Counted from the stretch's first letter, positions 1 to 8,926 are shown. The stretch: 64,000 nt of DNA from Thermoplasma volcanium GSS1 (GCF_000011185.1 NC_002689.2:1302001-1366000); one strand, 5' to 3'. Numbers and translations are program-made. Notes: generated from the letters alone by a model not told the origin.

Positions 1-261
1 TCTATCAGAGACACGTGAGTCCATGAAACATGATCTCATGCATTATTTAAATTTTTTCTAATTATATATGAAACGTTCGTCTGCTTAGACTTATTGATAA
101 CCATATTAATTTAGTAGCAAACATTTTTTTAAAAATTATCAAATCCTTTAATGAAATGTCATAATCCATCACACGGAAAAAATGCTAATAGCAAGGTGAA
201 TCATGTATTTTATCGTTCGGAGATAGACAACGTTAAAATATGATGACTAATTCTGTTTCTT

Positions 262-2136
262 ATGTATGGAATCAACGGCAAGATACTTTGGGTCGACCTG
301 ACCTCTGAAAAGATATGGGAAGAATCAATTCCAGAAACTATTTACAAAAAATACCTTGGTGGTGTAGGTTTAGGTGCGTACATACTGAACAGGGAAATCA
401 AAGGCCCGATTGATGCTCTTGGCCCGGATAATGTGCTCGGTTTCGTCACTGGTATTTTTAACAGCCATAACGTTCCATTAGGCGGAAGACTGGAAGTTGT
501 AGCAAAGTCACCGATGACTGGTACTTGGGGCGATTCAAACTGCGGAGGCAAGTTTGCTCCAGAGCTTAAGAATACAGGATATGACGGCATATTCATCCGC
601 GGCATAGCAAAGAAACCCGTATATTTGAAAGTGATAGATGATAAGGTTTCAATAGAAGATGCTTCTGCTCTCTGGGGAAAAGATGCTTACGAAACGGAGA
701 CGGAATTGAAAAAGATAGATCCAAAAGGGCAGGCAATGGTCATCGGTGTTCCTGGGGAGAAGATGATGTACGCGGCCGCAATAATGAACGAATACGGAAG
801 GGCAGCAGGCAGATCGGGCCTGGCGGCGGTTATGGGTTCCAAAAAGTTGAAGGGAATATTCGTAAGAGGAACAAAGAAAATACAGCCTTACGATGAAAAG
901 CTGCTCATGGAGACGATAAAGAAGATACAGATTCAGTTCAGAAATTCTATGGATTTAGTTAATCCATGGCACATGTTTGGTACTACACAAATCACAGAAT
1001 CTTCCCATCTAAATGGAGATACACCTATAAAGAACTGGGCCGGAGTAGGCATAGTAGACTTTGGAGAAGATAACGCAAAGAAAATAAGCGGTGAAGAAAT
1101 AAGAAAGGACGTATTGAAATCCTATGGGTGCGCGCAATGCACCCTTGCATGTGGTGGACACGTAAGAAGGGAAACAAGATACGGTAAAGTTGAAGGGCAC
1201 AGGCTTGAGTATGAAGGTACGGGTGCTTTTGGTGGCTTAAATCTTGTTTCTGATCTGGATGCTATGTCCATGAGCTTTGAACTCTGCAACCGCTATGGGC
1301 TTGATATTATAACTACTGGCGCTGTGATAGCTTTTGCCAACGAGTGCTATGAAAAGGGGATACTTACGGAAAATGACGTTGGATTCAAGCTTGGCTTTGG
1401 AAACGCTGATGCAGAGGTAAAGCTAACCGAACTCATAGGAAAAGGAGAAGGGATAGGCCGTATACTTGGGATGGGCCAAAAATATGCTTCAAAAGTGATA
1501 GGCAAGGGAAGTGAACAGTTCGCAATGCATATTGGAGGCCAGGATCTGCCAATGCACGATCCTAGGCTAATGCCATCACTTGGAAACACGTATATCTCTG
1601 ATCCTACACCAGGCAGGCACACAGCAGGAGGCATAGGCTTTAATGAAGGCTTCGAGCTTGTTCTGCCATTTAATCATAGTACATCCAATACGAAGATAGA
1701 AAGGTACCAGTATAACGGTAAAGGGAAGCTTCAACTTTTCGCAGCTGCTGGACAGGAGATCATAAATTCCACAGGTATGTGCATGTTTTCAACGAACATT
1801 TGGCCTAACAGCTATCCGTACAGAGATTTGATAAAGGCCATAACAGGCTGGGACATAAATGAAGATGAATTAATAAAGATTGGTTGGAGGATTCAAGTTA
1901 TTAGGCACATGTTCAATGCAAAGCAAAACGTTAACCAGTATGAGATAAAGCCACCTGGCCGGGTAATGGGATATCCTCCGCTGACAGCGGGACCTACCGC
2001 AGGCGTATCTATTGACTATGAAACTCTCAGAAAAGAATACTTAGAGGAAGCGGGAATTGACAGGCAGGGGAAGCCTACAAAAGAAGTAATAGAAAAACTG
2101 GAAATTGAACCTGAACTTATAGCGGGGTTATATTAA
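262..2136 (+). CDS. aor: Aldehyde:ferredoxin oxidoreductase (tungsten/molybdopterin AOR family)
   Basis: AOR-family enzymes oxidise aldehydes to carboxylates in the cytoplasm with ferredoxin as acceptor, using a tungsten bis-pterin cofactor and a 4Fe-4S cluster. The 624-residue length and the start MYGINGKILWVDLT are typical. Three cluster cysteines lie near residues 290-297 in the form C-x2-C-x3-C (YGCAQCTLAC), and a fourth lies near residue 507 in GMCMF, as the family requires. Glycine-rich pterin-binding stretches (GGRLEVVAKSPMTGTWGDSN) are present near residue 75. The gene stands alone, with its own upstream A+T-rich region, and ends 8 bases before the convergent copper ATPase. Substrate cannot be read from sequence; aldehydes from amino-acid or sugar breakdown are likely. 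Family assignment is secure, exact subfamily is not. Confidence 0.93.
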   Translation: MYGINGKILWVDLTSEKIWEESIPETIYKKYLGGVGLGAYILNREIKGPIDALGPDNVLGFVTGIFNSHNVPLGGRLEVVAKSPMTGTWGDSNCGGKFAPELKNTGYDGIFIRGIAKKPVYLKVIDDKVSIEDASALWGKDAYETETELKKIDPKGQAMVIGVPGEKMMYAAAIMNEYGRAAGRSGLAAVMGSKKLKGIFVRGTKKIQPYDEKLLMETIKKIQIQFRNSMDLVNPWHMFGTTQITESSHLNGDTPIKNWAGVGIVDFGEDNAKKISGEEIRKDVLKSYGCAQCTLACGGHVRRETRYGKVEGHRLEYEGTGAFGGLNLVSDLDAMSMSFELCNRYGLDIITTGAVIAFANECYEKGILTENDVGFKLGFGNADAEVKLTELIGKGEGIGRILGMGQKYASKVIGKGSEQFAMHIGGQDLPMHDPRLMPSLGNTYISDPTPGRHTAGGIGFNEGFELVLPFNHSTSNTKIERYQYNGKGKLQLFAAAGQEIINSTGMCMFSTNIWPNSYPYRDLIKAITGWDINEDELIKIGWRIQVIRHMFNAKQNVNQYEIKPPGRVMGYPPLTAGPTAGVSIDYETLRKEYLEEAGIDRQGKPTKEVIEKLEIEPELIAGLY

Positions 2137-2144
2137 CCCTGCTA

Positions 2145-4205
2145 TTAGGACACAAAAGTTTCCCCTTGGTTCTTAGTATATTCATACATTTTCTCTGATT
2201 GGATGCTTTTTCTTATACTTTTCTTAAGCCTCAAAGAGTTGAGTACCACGGTGGTAGAGCTCATCCCCATTGCAAGTGCAGCTAGAATTGGCAACACAGA
2301 ATATACGGACGTGGAGAACACTGGAACTAATACGCCGCCGGCAATAGGTATCAAAGCGCTGTTGTATATTATAGCCCAGAATATGTTTTCTTTAACCTTC
2401 TTTATTGTGCTTCTTGATATTGTCAATATGTCTATAATAGTTGATAATTTATTATTCACAAGGACGATGTCTCCGGCCGCCTTTGTTATGTCAGAGCCTG
2501 AACCCATAGCTATACCTGCGTCTGCTGTCTCTAAAGCTACGGTATCATTTATCCCGTCTCCGACAAACATTACGTACTCTCCTTTTTCCTGATATCTTCG
2601 TACTACCTCGGCCTTCTCTTCCGGATTCGAACCTGTTATTACTTCATCTAGTTTAAGAGGTTCAAGGACGGATTTAGCTTCTTTCGATGTATCGCCAGAC
2701 AAAACCGAAACCTTTATTTCCATCTTTTTTAATGCGCTAACTGTCTCTATAGCATCATCACGCAACTTATACCTTAATCTGAACCTGCATGCAACATCTC
2801 CATCAATTTCTACTATTGTAGCTCCGCTCTCATCTTGTGCTATTCGCACTTCTTTTCCATCGACCTTTCCCGTTATTCCTATTCCAGGTTCTTCTACAAC
2901 TTGATAAGCTTTTTCTATTCTTAGCCCAAGATCCCTGGCCTTATTAACTATGGACAACGCAACCGGATGGTTTGATCCGGATTCTACAGAAGCTGCATAA
3001 GCCAGGGCCTTTATATCTCCAGTAAGATCGTAAATTTCCGGCAGCGGGCTAGTTAAAGTGCCTGATTTATCGAACACTATACGATTTATCTTTCTTATTC
3101 TATCAAAAACACCCGTATTCTTGACGAGTATTCCGTGTTTAAACGATTCCTCGGCCGATATCAATAGGGTGATAGGGCCAGCTAGCCCAATTGCGCAAGG
3201 ACATGCTATAACAACGACTGAAACGAAAGCAAGTATGCCTATTTCAGGAGCTAATGGGTTTCCTATTGATTTCAAATAAAAGTACCAGAAGAGAAACGAA
3301 GCGGTAGCGGCAACAAGAACTACAGGTACAAAATAAGATGAAAATATGTCCGCGATCCTTTGAACCTTTGTTCTCCCTGATGAGGCCATGACTATTAGGC
3401 CGTGTATTTTTGACACCGTCGTATCTGCTCCAACAGCTTCCGCCTTAACTATTAGCATTCCATTCAAGTTTTTTGTTCCAGATATGACCCTATCTCCTGC
3501 TGTCTTGAGGACAGGTTCTTGCTCTCCAGTTATACTAGATTCATCAACCTCGCTCCTCCCTTCCAATATGGTACCATCAACTGCTATAATCTCACCTGGC
3601 CGCACTTGCAATGTAACGCCTGCCTTCAGCGATGAAGCCTCTGCATCCTTAATGGATGCACCAGAAACGATGTGCACGATCTTTGGCATCATCTGCAGCA
3701 GCTTGTCGCCGGCACTAGACGCCCTCTTTTTTGAAATGTTCTCAATGTAGCTTCCAGTCAGTATTAAAGATACGATAAAATCAGAAGAATCAAAATATAC
3801 AGACGAATTCGGTATCGCCTGTGGGAAAATGGACACAAAGAGCGAAAAGAAGAATGCTGTGAGTACACCTATAGATATGAGAAGATCCATATTTCCCGAA
3901 AAATTTCTTATTGCTGAATATGCCCCTCTATAAAATGGGAACCCAGAGTAAAATACAACAGGAATAGATAATATGAATAATACCCAATCCTTTTGCGGAA
4001 AGAGCGCGTAGCTCAATATTAATACCGGAATGGAAAATAGCCATGCAATTACTAACCTTCTCTTTAGGCTTCGACTCTCTCCTTCAGGAGACAGAAACTT
4101 TTCCATGCATCCCTTTGAACAGAAATAATAACGTTGACCATCTTTATCGACGTAAAGGTCGGACGTTTCTGGAACATACATTCCACATACCGGATCAGTT
4201 GGCAT
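2145..4205 (-). CDS. copA: Copper/heavy-metal P1B-type ATPase with N-terminal YHS metal-binding domain
   Basis: An efflux pump that exports copper-type metal ions at the expense of ATP. Residues 1-45 form a YHS/TRASH-like domain with cysteines in DPVCGM and YYFCSKGC, taking the place of the usual HMA domain. Several membrane helices follow, then the TGE actuator motif (SSITGEQEP, about residue 225), the CPC metal site in helix 6 (IACPCAIG, about 335), the phosphorylation site DKSGTLT (about 376), an SNHP nucleotide-site motif and the hinge GDGINDTVAL (about 548). The invariant DKTGT threonine is serine here. It is divergent from a 45-residue free YHS protein, fitting a metal-homeostasis locus. 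Copper versus silver or other metals is inferred from CPC. Confidence 0.93.
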   Translation of the reverse strand: MPTDPVCGMYVPETSDLYVDKDGQRYYFCSKGCMEKFLSPEGESRSLKRRLVIAWLFSIPVLILSYALFPQKDWVLFILSIPVVFYSGFPFYRGAYSAIRNFSGNMDLLISIGVLTAFFFSLFVSIFPQAIPNSSVYFDSSDFIVSLILTGSYIENISKKRASSAGDKLLQMMPKIVHIVSGASIKDAEASSLKAGVTLQVRPGEIIAVDGTILEGRSEVDESSITGEQEPVLKTAGDRVISGTKNLNGMLIVKAEAVGADTTVSKIHGLIVMASSGRTKVQRIADIFSSYFVPVVLVAATASFLFWYFYLKSIGNPLAPEIGILAFVSVVVIACPCAIGLAGPITLLISAEESFKHGILVKNTGVFDRIRKINRIVFDKSGTLTSPLPEIYDLTGDIKALAYAASVESGSNHPVALSIVNKARDLGLRIEKAYQVVEEPGIGITGKVDGKEVRIAQDESGATIVEIDGDVACRFRLRYKLRDDAIETVSALKKMEIKVSVLSGDTSKEAKSVLEPLKLDEVITGSNPEEKAEVVRRYQEKGEYVMFVGDGINDTVALETADAGIAMGSGSDITKAAGDIVLVNNKLSTIIDILTISRSTIKKVKENIFWAIIYNSALIPIAGGVLVPVFSTSVYSVLPILAALAMGMSSTTVVLNSLRLKKSIRKSIQSEKMYEYTKNQGETFVS

Positions 4206-4230
4206 ATATGTTCATAAAATTTAGACTGAT

Positions 4231-4254
4231 AAATATATGCTGTGCATTTTGCAC
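4231..4254. promoter_or_regulatory. Divergent promoter with GTGCA-TTT-TGCAC palindrome
   Basis: Between the metal ATPase (start 4205, minus) and the free YHS protein (start 4291, plus) lies a perfect inverted repeat, GTGCA at 4242-4246 and TGCAC at 4250-4254. A TATA-like stretch at 4231-4239 is about 26-30 bases from the ATPase start codon, so the palindrome sits directly upstream of the ATPase TATA box. This is the expected place for a metal-responsive operator; the binding protein is unknown. Confidence 0.45.
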
Positions 4255-4290
4255 TGAATAGAATTAAATCCTTTCACGAAATGAGGATAT

Positions 4291-4428
4291 ATGATTGATC
4301 CTGTCTGTGGAATGAAAGCTGATAAGAACTCAAAATGGAAATCAGTATACAACGGCAAAGAATATTATTTCTGCAGCGAGCACTGCAAAATTCAGTTCGA
4401 CAAAAATCCAATAAGATATACTAGATGA
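4291..4428 (+). CDS. Small YHS/TRASH-domain metal-binding protein (45 aa), copper-chaperone-like
   Basis: A 45-codon gene too short for most ORF cut-offs. It begins MIDPVCGMKADKN and carries YYFCSEHCK, matching the DPVCGM...FCS..C cysteine pattern of the YHS domain at the N terminus of the neighbouring P-type ATPase. The stand-alone form resembles the small TRASH-domain proteins encoded beside archaeal copper ATPases (CopM-like). GAGGATAT just before the ATG is a possible ribosome site. It lies in divergent orientation to the ATPase, across a 85-base promoter region. A cytoplasmic metallochaperone or metal sensor partner is inferred from family and position; no direct proof of the metal. Confidence 0.82.
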   Translation: MIDPVCGMKADKNSKWKSVYNGKEYYFCSEHCKIQFDKNPIRYTR

Positions 4429-4494
4429 ATTACATTTATTATTGCATAACTAGTATAAGAAAATATTTATTAATAACTATAAGTTATGTTATTC

Positions 4495-4680
4495 ATGGCG
4501 AAATATGTGTTTAAGTGTAGCGATATCGGCATGAATTGTGGTTTTGAAGCCTCCGCAAAGAGCATAGATGAACTGATGCCAAAAATTGTGGAACACGCTA
4601 AGACGGCACACAACATAACTGAGATCAACGAAGATCTAAAGAACAAGGTCACATCGGCAATTAAGAAAAAAATGTTTTAA
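4495..4680 (+). CDS. DUF1059 family small protein
   Basis: A 61-residue protein starting [12 protein letters not shown] with a second cysteine in GMNCGFEA, typical of the DUF1059 family (small cytoplasmic proteins of unknown function with a beta-strand/helix pattern and a C...C pair). The ATG at 4495 is preferred over the in-frame ATG at 4486 because family members begin at MAKY. It follows the small YHS protein by 66 bases with a TATA-like tract (about 4465-4475) between, so it probably has its own promoter. Its stop overlaps the stop of the convergent nicotinate phosphoribosyltransferase gene by two or three bases. No function is known. Confidence 0.8.
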   Translation: MAKYVFKCSDIGMNCGFEASAKSIDELMPKIVEHAKTAHNITEINEDLKNKVTSAIKKKMF

Positions 4681-5855
4681 TTTGAAGATCTAAAATATTC
4701 TAATTCTGAAAGAGTTCTTTTCCTTATTTCTTTTGGTTCAGGGTATTGGCTTAAAAGCTTCCCATGTTCCATGTACTTTACAATAATATTGTGCATTACA
4801 CCTCCACAGCTGCAAGGCTTTGATTCAACTCCATATGGTACTACTTCAACTTTTCTGCACTTTTCACACCTTAATACGCTCTTCTTACCAGATAATTTTC
4901 CTCTCTTTGTTTTAGGTTTATCGTCTATGCTTACTATATCAAGGGCAAAATCAAATGGCTTTGCTGAAGATATGGAGGTACCGACTCCAAAAGCCTGTGC
5001 CCCTGCTTCTCGAAGTTTGGCTACGGTATTTTCATCAAGGCCGCCAGATACCATTATTTTTATATCGCTTCTGCCCCTCAGAGCAAGTTCCCACTTTACT
5101 TCCCTTACAAGTGCTTCAAAGTTACCTCTCCTCGACGATGGTGTATCTAGCCTTATATAATCAACGTGTTCGAATTCTTCTGCTACCTTTATGGCAGCGA
5201 ATTTTTCATCCATATAAGTATCTATCAAGATCACAGATTTTTGGCCATTTTTTGTATTCTTTAATGTTAATCTCCATGCCTCATCGTCACCAAGAATAAT
5301 TGATAATGCATGTGGCATAGTTCCTATAGGTTCTTCCCCTATCAGCTTTGCTCCAAGTATTCCAGATACACCGTCAGCCCCTCCTATAAATGCAGAACGG
5401 TCAATCATTGGTGAAACTGCTGGATGCATCCTCCTTATTCCAAAGGAAAAGAATGGGCAATCACCGGCGGCTATTCTAACCTTTGAAGATTTAGTCGAAA
5501 TACCGGAGGCCTGGCATATCATCCCTAAAATGGAGGTTTCGTACATTCCGAAATCGCAGTAATTTCCCTCAATACGAATGAACGGTACAGGAATACCGTT
5601 AGAGTCTCTTGGGTACAGGATGGTGCCTTCAGGGATAGCGAACACATCTACATCTATTCCCTCTAACAGCTTCAGAACTTCGTCAAGGCCAGAAAAGTTT
5701 ATCCATGTGTCGAGCGGCCCAGATACTGTAGCTTCCATTGCAACCCTGTGATCTTTGCATGTTTCTGTCAGAGTTGAAATGCTTCTTTCAAAATAAACAT
5801 CTGAGGCAAGACCCTTCTTTATGTCGTCCTCAGAGGCAATGTTAAACATCTTCAT
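4677..5855 (-). CDS. pncB: Nicotinate phosphoribosyltransferase
   Basis: Converts nicotinate and PRPP to nicotinate mononucleotide in NAD salvage. The sequence closely follows the T. acidophilum enzyme of known structure as I recall it, including [20 protein letters not shown] near the N terminus, the PRPP/nicotinate region [11 protein letters not shown] with HPA residues, and IMVSGGLDE of the barrel. A C-terminal zinc knuckle is visible in CEKCRKVE and CSCGG. The start at 5855 (MKMFNIAS) fits the family better than the upstream GTG at 5864. A TATA box (TTTAAATA, 5893-5900) lies in the gap after cysS, so it is transcribed on its own. Confidence 0.94.
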   Translation of the reverse strand: MKMFNIASEDDIKKGLASDVYFERSISTLTETCKDHRVAMEATVSGPLDTWINFSGLDEVLKLLEGIDVDVFAIPEGTILYPRDSNGIPVPFIRIEGNYCDFGMYETSILGMICQASGISTKSSKVRIAAGDCPFFSFGIRRMHPAVSPMIDRSAFIGGADGVSGILGAKLIGEEPIGTMPHALSIILGDDEAWRLTLKNTKNGQKSVILIDTYMDEKFAAIKVAEEFEHVDYIRLDTPSSRRGNFEALVREVKWELALRGRSDIKIMVSGGLDENTVAKLREAGAQAFGVGTSISSAKPFDFALDIVSIDDKPKTKRGKLSGKKSVLRCEKCRKVEVVPYGVESKPCSCGGVMHNIIVKYMEHGKLLSQYPEPKEIRKRTLSELEYFRSSN

Positions 5856-5892
5856 ATTCCCCACTTTTTGTTATCACCCTATTTTTCCGAGG

Positions 5893-5900
5893 TATTTAAA
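5893..5900 (-). promoter_or_regulatory. TATA box of nicotinate phosphoribosyltransferase gene
   Basis: On the minus strand TTTAAATA lies 38-45 bases before the chosen start codon at 5855, within the 56-base gap behind cysS. It would place transcription start near 5870. Seen as a consensus match only. Confidence 0.45.
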
Positions 5901-5911
5901 TTGAGCAAGAT

Positions 5912-7276
5912 CTATTCTTGCCACCAAACGGTAACGTCACCACGATCCTCTATATGTATTCCATTCTTCTTCAAGACGTCTCTGATCGCATCGGAAATTA
6001 GGAAGTTCTTTTCCTTCCGCATTCTTGTCCTCAATTCAACAAGGTCATCTACTATTCCTTTGCTTACCTCCTTTTTTTGCTCTAAGATTCCGAGGAAGGT
6101 GTCAACCCATAAGTACACTTTCTTAAGTTCTTCCGCAACTTCCTTGTTTATCCCTTCAAAGTTCCTATTTATTTCTCCAGTGATGGCGAGCAGTTTAACT
6201 ATTACCGAATGGAAATCGAAATCGTTTTCGGCAAGTGAACGCATCTCAGAAATTACCGAATTAACATCAATCTTGAAATTGCCAGAACCATTGACATACT
6301 CTAGCTTTCTATAGGTATCGTTTATGTAATCAATCAACTTCTTTGACTCTTCCATCAATTCCTTGGAAAATTCAATTTGGGTCCTATAATTTGCATTAAG
6401 TATTGCAAATCTAAGGTCTTCCGGTCTATAATCCTTAAGTATATCCCGTATAGTTATGAAATTTTTAAGCGATTTAGACATTTTCTCCTTATTTATGTTT
6501 ATCATTCCCGTATGTATCCAGTAATGGGCTAGATATCGTTTTCCGCTAATTGATCTCATCTGTGCGATTTCCGCCTCGTGATGCGGGAAAATAAGATCTG
6601 ATCCGCCTCCATGGATATCATACTCATCGCCAAAATAAGTTTCTGTTATTGCAGTATCTTCAATATGCCAACCGGGCCTTCCTTCTCCCCATGGAGATGG
6701 CCACGATGGCTCTCCTGCTTTCTTCTTCTTCCATAGTACAAAATCTTCAGGGTTTCTCTTGTTTTCATTTACTGCTACTCTATACCCAGCTATAATTTGA
6801 TCTAAGCTCTGGTTAGATAATTCACCATAATCTTTGAATTTCCGTACTTCAAAATAAACGCCGTCATCTGTTTCATATGCGTATCCTTTCTCCATCATCC
6901 TGCTGATTTGCGATACGATCTCATCTATGTAAAGTGTTGCCCTTGCAAAGAAATTGACAGAATCAACCTTAAGCCTTTTCATGTCTTCCTGGAATTCGCT
7001 AAAATATATTTTTGCAACTTCAGATGGCTCGATTCCCATTTCTTTAGCTCTGTTTATTATTTTATCATCAATATCAGTAATATTTTGGAGGTAAAAAACA
7101 GAGTATCCTTCCAACTTCAGAAACTTCGCAACAGCATCGAAGAAAATATAGGTCCTGGCATGCCCTATATGAAAGTGATCCTGAACCGTTGGCCCGCACA
7201 CAAACAGGTTCACCCTACCCCTGTGCATCTCGTTGAACTCTTGCAAACGTCTGGTCAACGTATTATATATAAGCAT
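5912..7276 (-). CDS. cysS: Cysteinyl-tRNA synthetase
   Basis: Class I synthetase charging tRNA-Cys. From the chosen start (MLIYNTLTRRLQEF, 7276) it has CGPTVQDHFHIGHART with the HIGH motif near residue 37 and a zinc-ligand cysteine at the preceding CGPTV, the zinc-site region GGGSDLIFPHHEAEIAQ with histidine pair, and the KMSKSLKNF signature near residue 265, followed by a helical anticodon-binding part. About 454 residues is normal. The open frame extends 18 codons further upstream to 7330, but that part (IDQTNNIIIIACYEQ) has no family counterpart. Presence of CysRS means this organism does not depend solely on the SepRS/SepCysS route. Confidence 0.95.
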   Translation of the reverse strand: MLIYNTLTRRLQEFNEMHRGRVNLFVCGPTVQDHFHIGHARTYIFFDAVAKFLKLEGYSVFYLQNITDIDDKIINRAKEMGIEPSEVAKIYFSEFQEDMKRLKVDSVNFFARATLYIDEIVSQISRMMEKGYAYETDDGVYFEVRKFKDYGELSNQSLDQIIAGYRVAVNENKRNPEDFVLWKKKKAGEPSWPSPWGEGRPGWHIEDTAITETYFGDEYDIHGGGSDLIFPHHEAEIAQMRSISGKRYLAHYWIHTGMININKEKMSKSLKNFITIRDILKDYRPEDLRFAILNANYRTQIEFSKELMEESKKLIDYINDTYRKLEYVNGSGNFKIDVNSVISEMRSLAENDFDFHSVIVKLLAITGEINRNFEGINKEVAEELKKVYLWVDTFLGILEQKKEVSKGIVDDLVELRTRMRKEKNFLISDAIRDVLKKNGIHIEDRGDVTVWWQE

Positions 7277-7343
7277 TAATTGTTCATAACACGCAATAAT
7301 AATAATGTTATTGGTTTGATCAATTACCATCTGCTACGGTTTC

Positions 7344-7366
7344 GGAGATTTGGTTTCTAAATCTCC
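7344..7366. repeat. 8-bp perfect inverted repeat between thiamine transporter and cysS
   Basis: GGAGATTT (7344-7351) and AAATCTCC (7359-7366) are exact inverted repeats with a 7-base loop. The site lies 68-90 bases upstream of the cysS start and 119 bases past the stop of the upstream co-oriented transporter. It could be an operator of cysS or an RNA hairpin ending the transporter message; no U-run follows, which weighs against a classical terminator. Confidence 0.4.
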
Positions 7367-7484
7367 TATAACATTAAAATCTAGTTATAAGGCCCTCCTT
7401 TAGTATATAATGCGAATATGTGATAATGACATGTTTCTGCTTCAAATATTATTATTAATTTAGTTTAAAAATAAAAATATTGAC

Positions 7485-8729
7485 TTAGCTGTAATAGTCC
7501 ATGCTTACGTTCTTTGTTTCTACGCCTATGAACATCCATACTATGGCTGCTACCAACCCCAAGCACCACAACGCAAGATTAAAAAATATATACTGCGACA
7601 GTGTGAACGAAGCGGTCAGGTAAATAGATGCAATATACGCGAGTATAGGAAATACTCGAACAAGGCCTATGGATGTGGATCTACGCTTTGTTCCAAAGAG
7701 TTCTGGTTCAAGTGTAGTCCTTGAAGCCCAAGCAAATTCTGAGAACATCATATTGATAAAAAGAAGCGGGAGAAAAACTAGCATGTTATCTACGTATTTT
7801 ATCGTGGCAAGTATAAGTAGTATAGAAATAGTGCCACCCAAGTATGATAATATAGCATACTTCTTTCTGCCGATATCAACTAGGAACATAGCGATTATGC
7901 CGGCTACAGAAGCACCAAGCAATGCATAGAAAATTATCTCACTTACCTGGGCTGGTGAGAAATAATAAGGGCCTACGATGTATGCCATAAGCCCGAACGT
8001 TAGATATTGTGATATTCCAAGGATAGCAAGAAAAGCTAACGAAACACTGAAATTCGGTTCTTTTATCCGTATACCGTCTTCACTGATCTTTAATTTTTTA
8101 TAGAGATTTTCAGCTTCCTTCTCCGATCCAGTTTCACGAAGCCACCTGAACGACTCCGGTATAGATCTTCTAGTGTATAAAGCGAGAAACACAGCAAAGA
8201 AGGCGATAATTAGGAAATACAACTTTTGTATTTGGATAGAGGATGAGTTAAAATATAGAAACACAAACGCAATAACAGCACTTCCTACATTATTCATATT
8301 AGGCACAAATGCGAGGAATTTACCCCTGTGTTTTATCGGAACATCTTCAGATATCAGGGATAAAGTCGTAACCTCTTCGCCCCCTACGCCTATCTCAGAT
8401 AGGGCGATACCTATAACAAGCAATACTACATTATTCGAGGCAAAGATGATGAGAAGTCCAGCCAAGTAAAAAAGAATTGTCATTAGGTATATTGGTTTTC
8501 TACCTAGGATGTCTGAAAGTTTACCAAGGATCGTATTCCCAGTCAGTAAAAAAACAGATGGCAAAGAAAGAAAAACAGATAAATAAACTCTTGGAAGCCC
8601 TTTAACATAAGGCCACGCAGTAGCAAGCGGAGCTATGCTTGCTATTATGCCCCATATAAACATCCCAGCTGAAGCAGACACTAAAAGAGATCTTACATAA
8701 TTTCTATCTCTACTATATGCATCCGACAT
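7485..8729 (-). CDS. MFS transporter, probable thiamine (or precursor) permease under TPP riboswitch
   Basis: A 414-residue major facilitator with about twelve hydrophobic segments. The loop between helices 2 and 3 reads GKLSDILGRKPIYL, the classical MFS G-x-L-x-D-x-x-G-R-(R/K) signature, and the homologous loop GRKKYAILSYLGG is seen in the second half. A long central loop (EKEAENLYKKLKISEDG) separates the halves, as in sugar/metabolite porters. A complete TPP riboswitch immediately precedes and overlaps the start codon, so uptake of thiamine or a thiamine precursor is strongly inferred; comparative work on THI elements proposed MFS-type thiamine transporters (ThiT1/ThiT2) in Thermoplasma, from memory. 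The ATG at 8727-8729 is fixed by the riboswitch geometry. Confidence 0.85.
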   Translation of the reverse strand: MSDAYSRDRNYVRSLLVSASAGMFIWGIIASIAPLATAWPYVKGLPRVYLSVFLSLPSVFLLTGNTILGKLSDILGRKPIYLMTILFYLAGLLIIFASNNVVLLVIGIALSEIGVGGEEVTTLSLISEDVPIKHRGKFLAFVPNMNNVGSAVIAFVFLYFNSSSIQIQKLYFLIIAFFAVFLALYTRRSIPESFRWLRETGSEKEAENLYKKLKISEDGIRIKEPNFSVSLAFLAILGISQYLTFGLMAYIVGPYYFSPAQVSEIIFYALLGASVAGIIAMFLVDIGRKKYAILSYLGGTISILLILATIKYVDNMLVFLPLLFINMMFSEFAWASRTTLEPELFGTKRRSTSIGLVRVFPILAYIASIYLTASFTLSQYIFFNLALWCLGLVAAIVWMFIGVETKNVSMDYYS

Positions 8730-8818
8730 AATTTCCCTCCGCCGGCATTACCCGGATCAGGTTCAAAGGGTCGATCCTCCTCGGATCCTCTCAGCCTCCT
8801 ACGAAGCTCCCCTTTATG
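8727..8818 (-). promoter_or_regulatory. TPP (THI-box) riboswitch overlapping the start codon
   Basis: Read on the minus strand, the element has GGGGAGC, GGCTGAGAGGAT, GACCCTTTGAACCTGAT and CCGGGTAATGCCGGCGGAGGGA in order, all hallmarks of the thiamin pyrophosphate aptamer including the CUGAGA pyrimidine-binding loop and the ACCUGAU/GGGUAAUGC J and P4-P5 parts. The closing P1 stem can form between CATAA (8818-8814) and TTATG (8731-8727), and the latter contains the ATG of the transporter. Ligand binding that stabilises P1 would therefore hide the start codon. The GGAGGG just upstream of the ATG is also inside the aptamer. Confidence 0.95.
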
Positions 8819-8926
8819 AACTGATATTCTCATCGCATATTTAAGGTTTGATCATGTTGACATTAATTGAGACATACAAAAATATATGTAATAAACTATT
8901 ATAAGAGTAAAAGTACAGTGATTGAG

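Noticed and set aside
5868-6314. 148-codon plus-strand open frame
   Set aside because: Antisense to the C-terminal region of cysS; no ribosome site or family.
8867-8926. N-terminal extension of MarR from a TTG codon
   Set aside because: The 20 extra residues have no MarR counterpart and TATA-like DNA lies within them.
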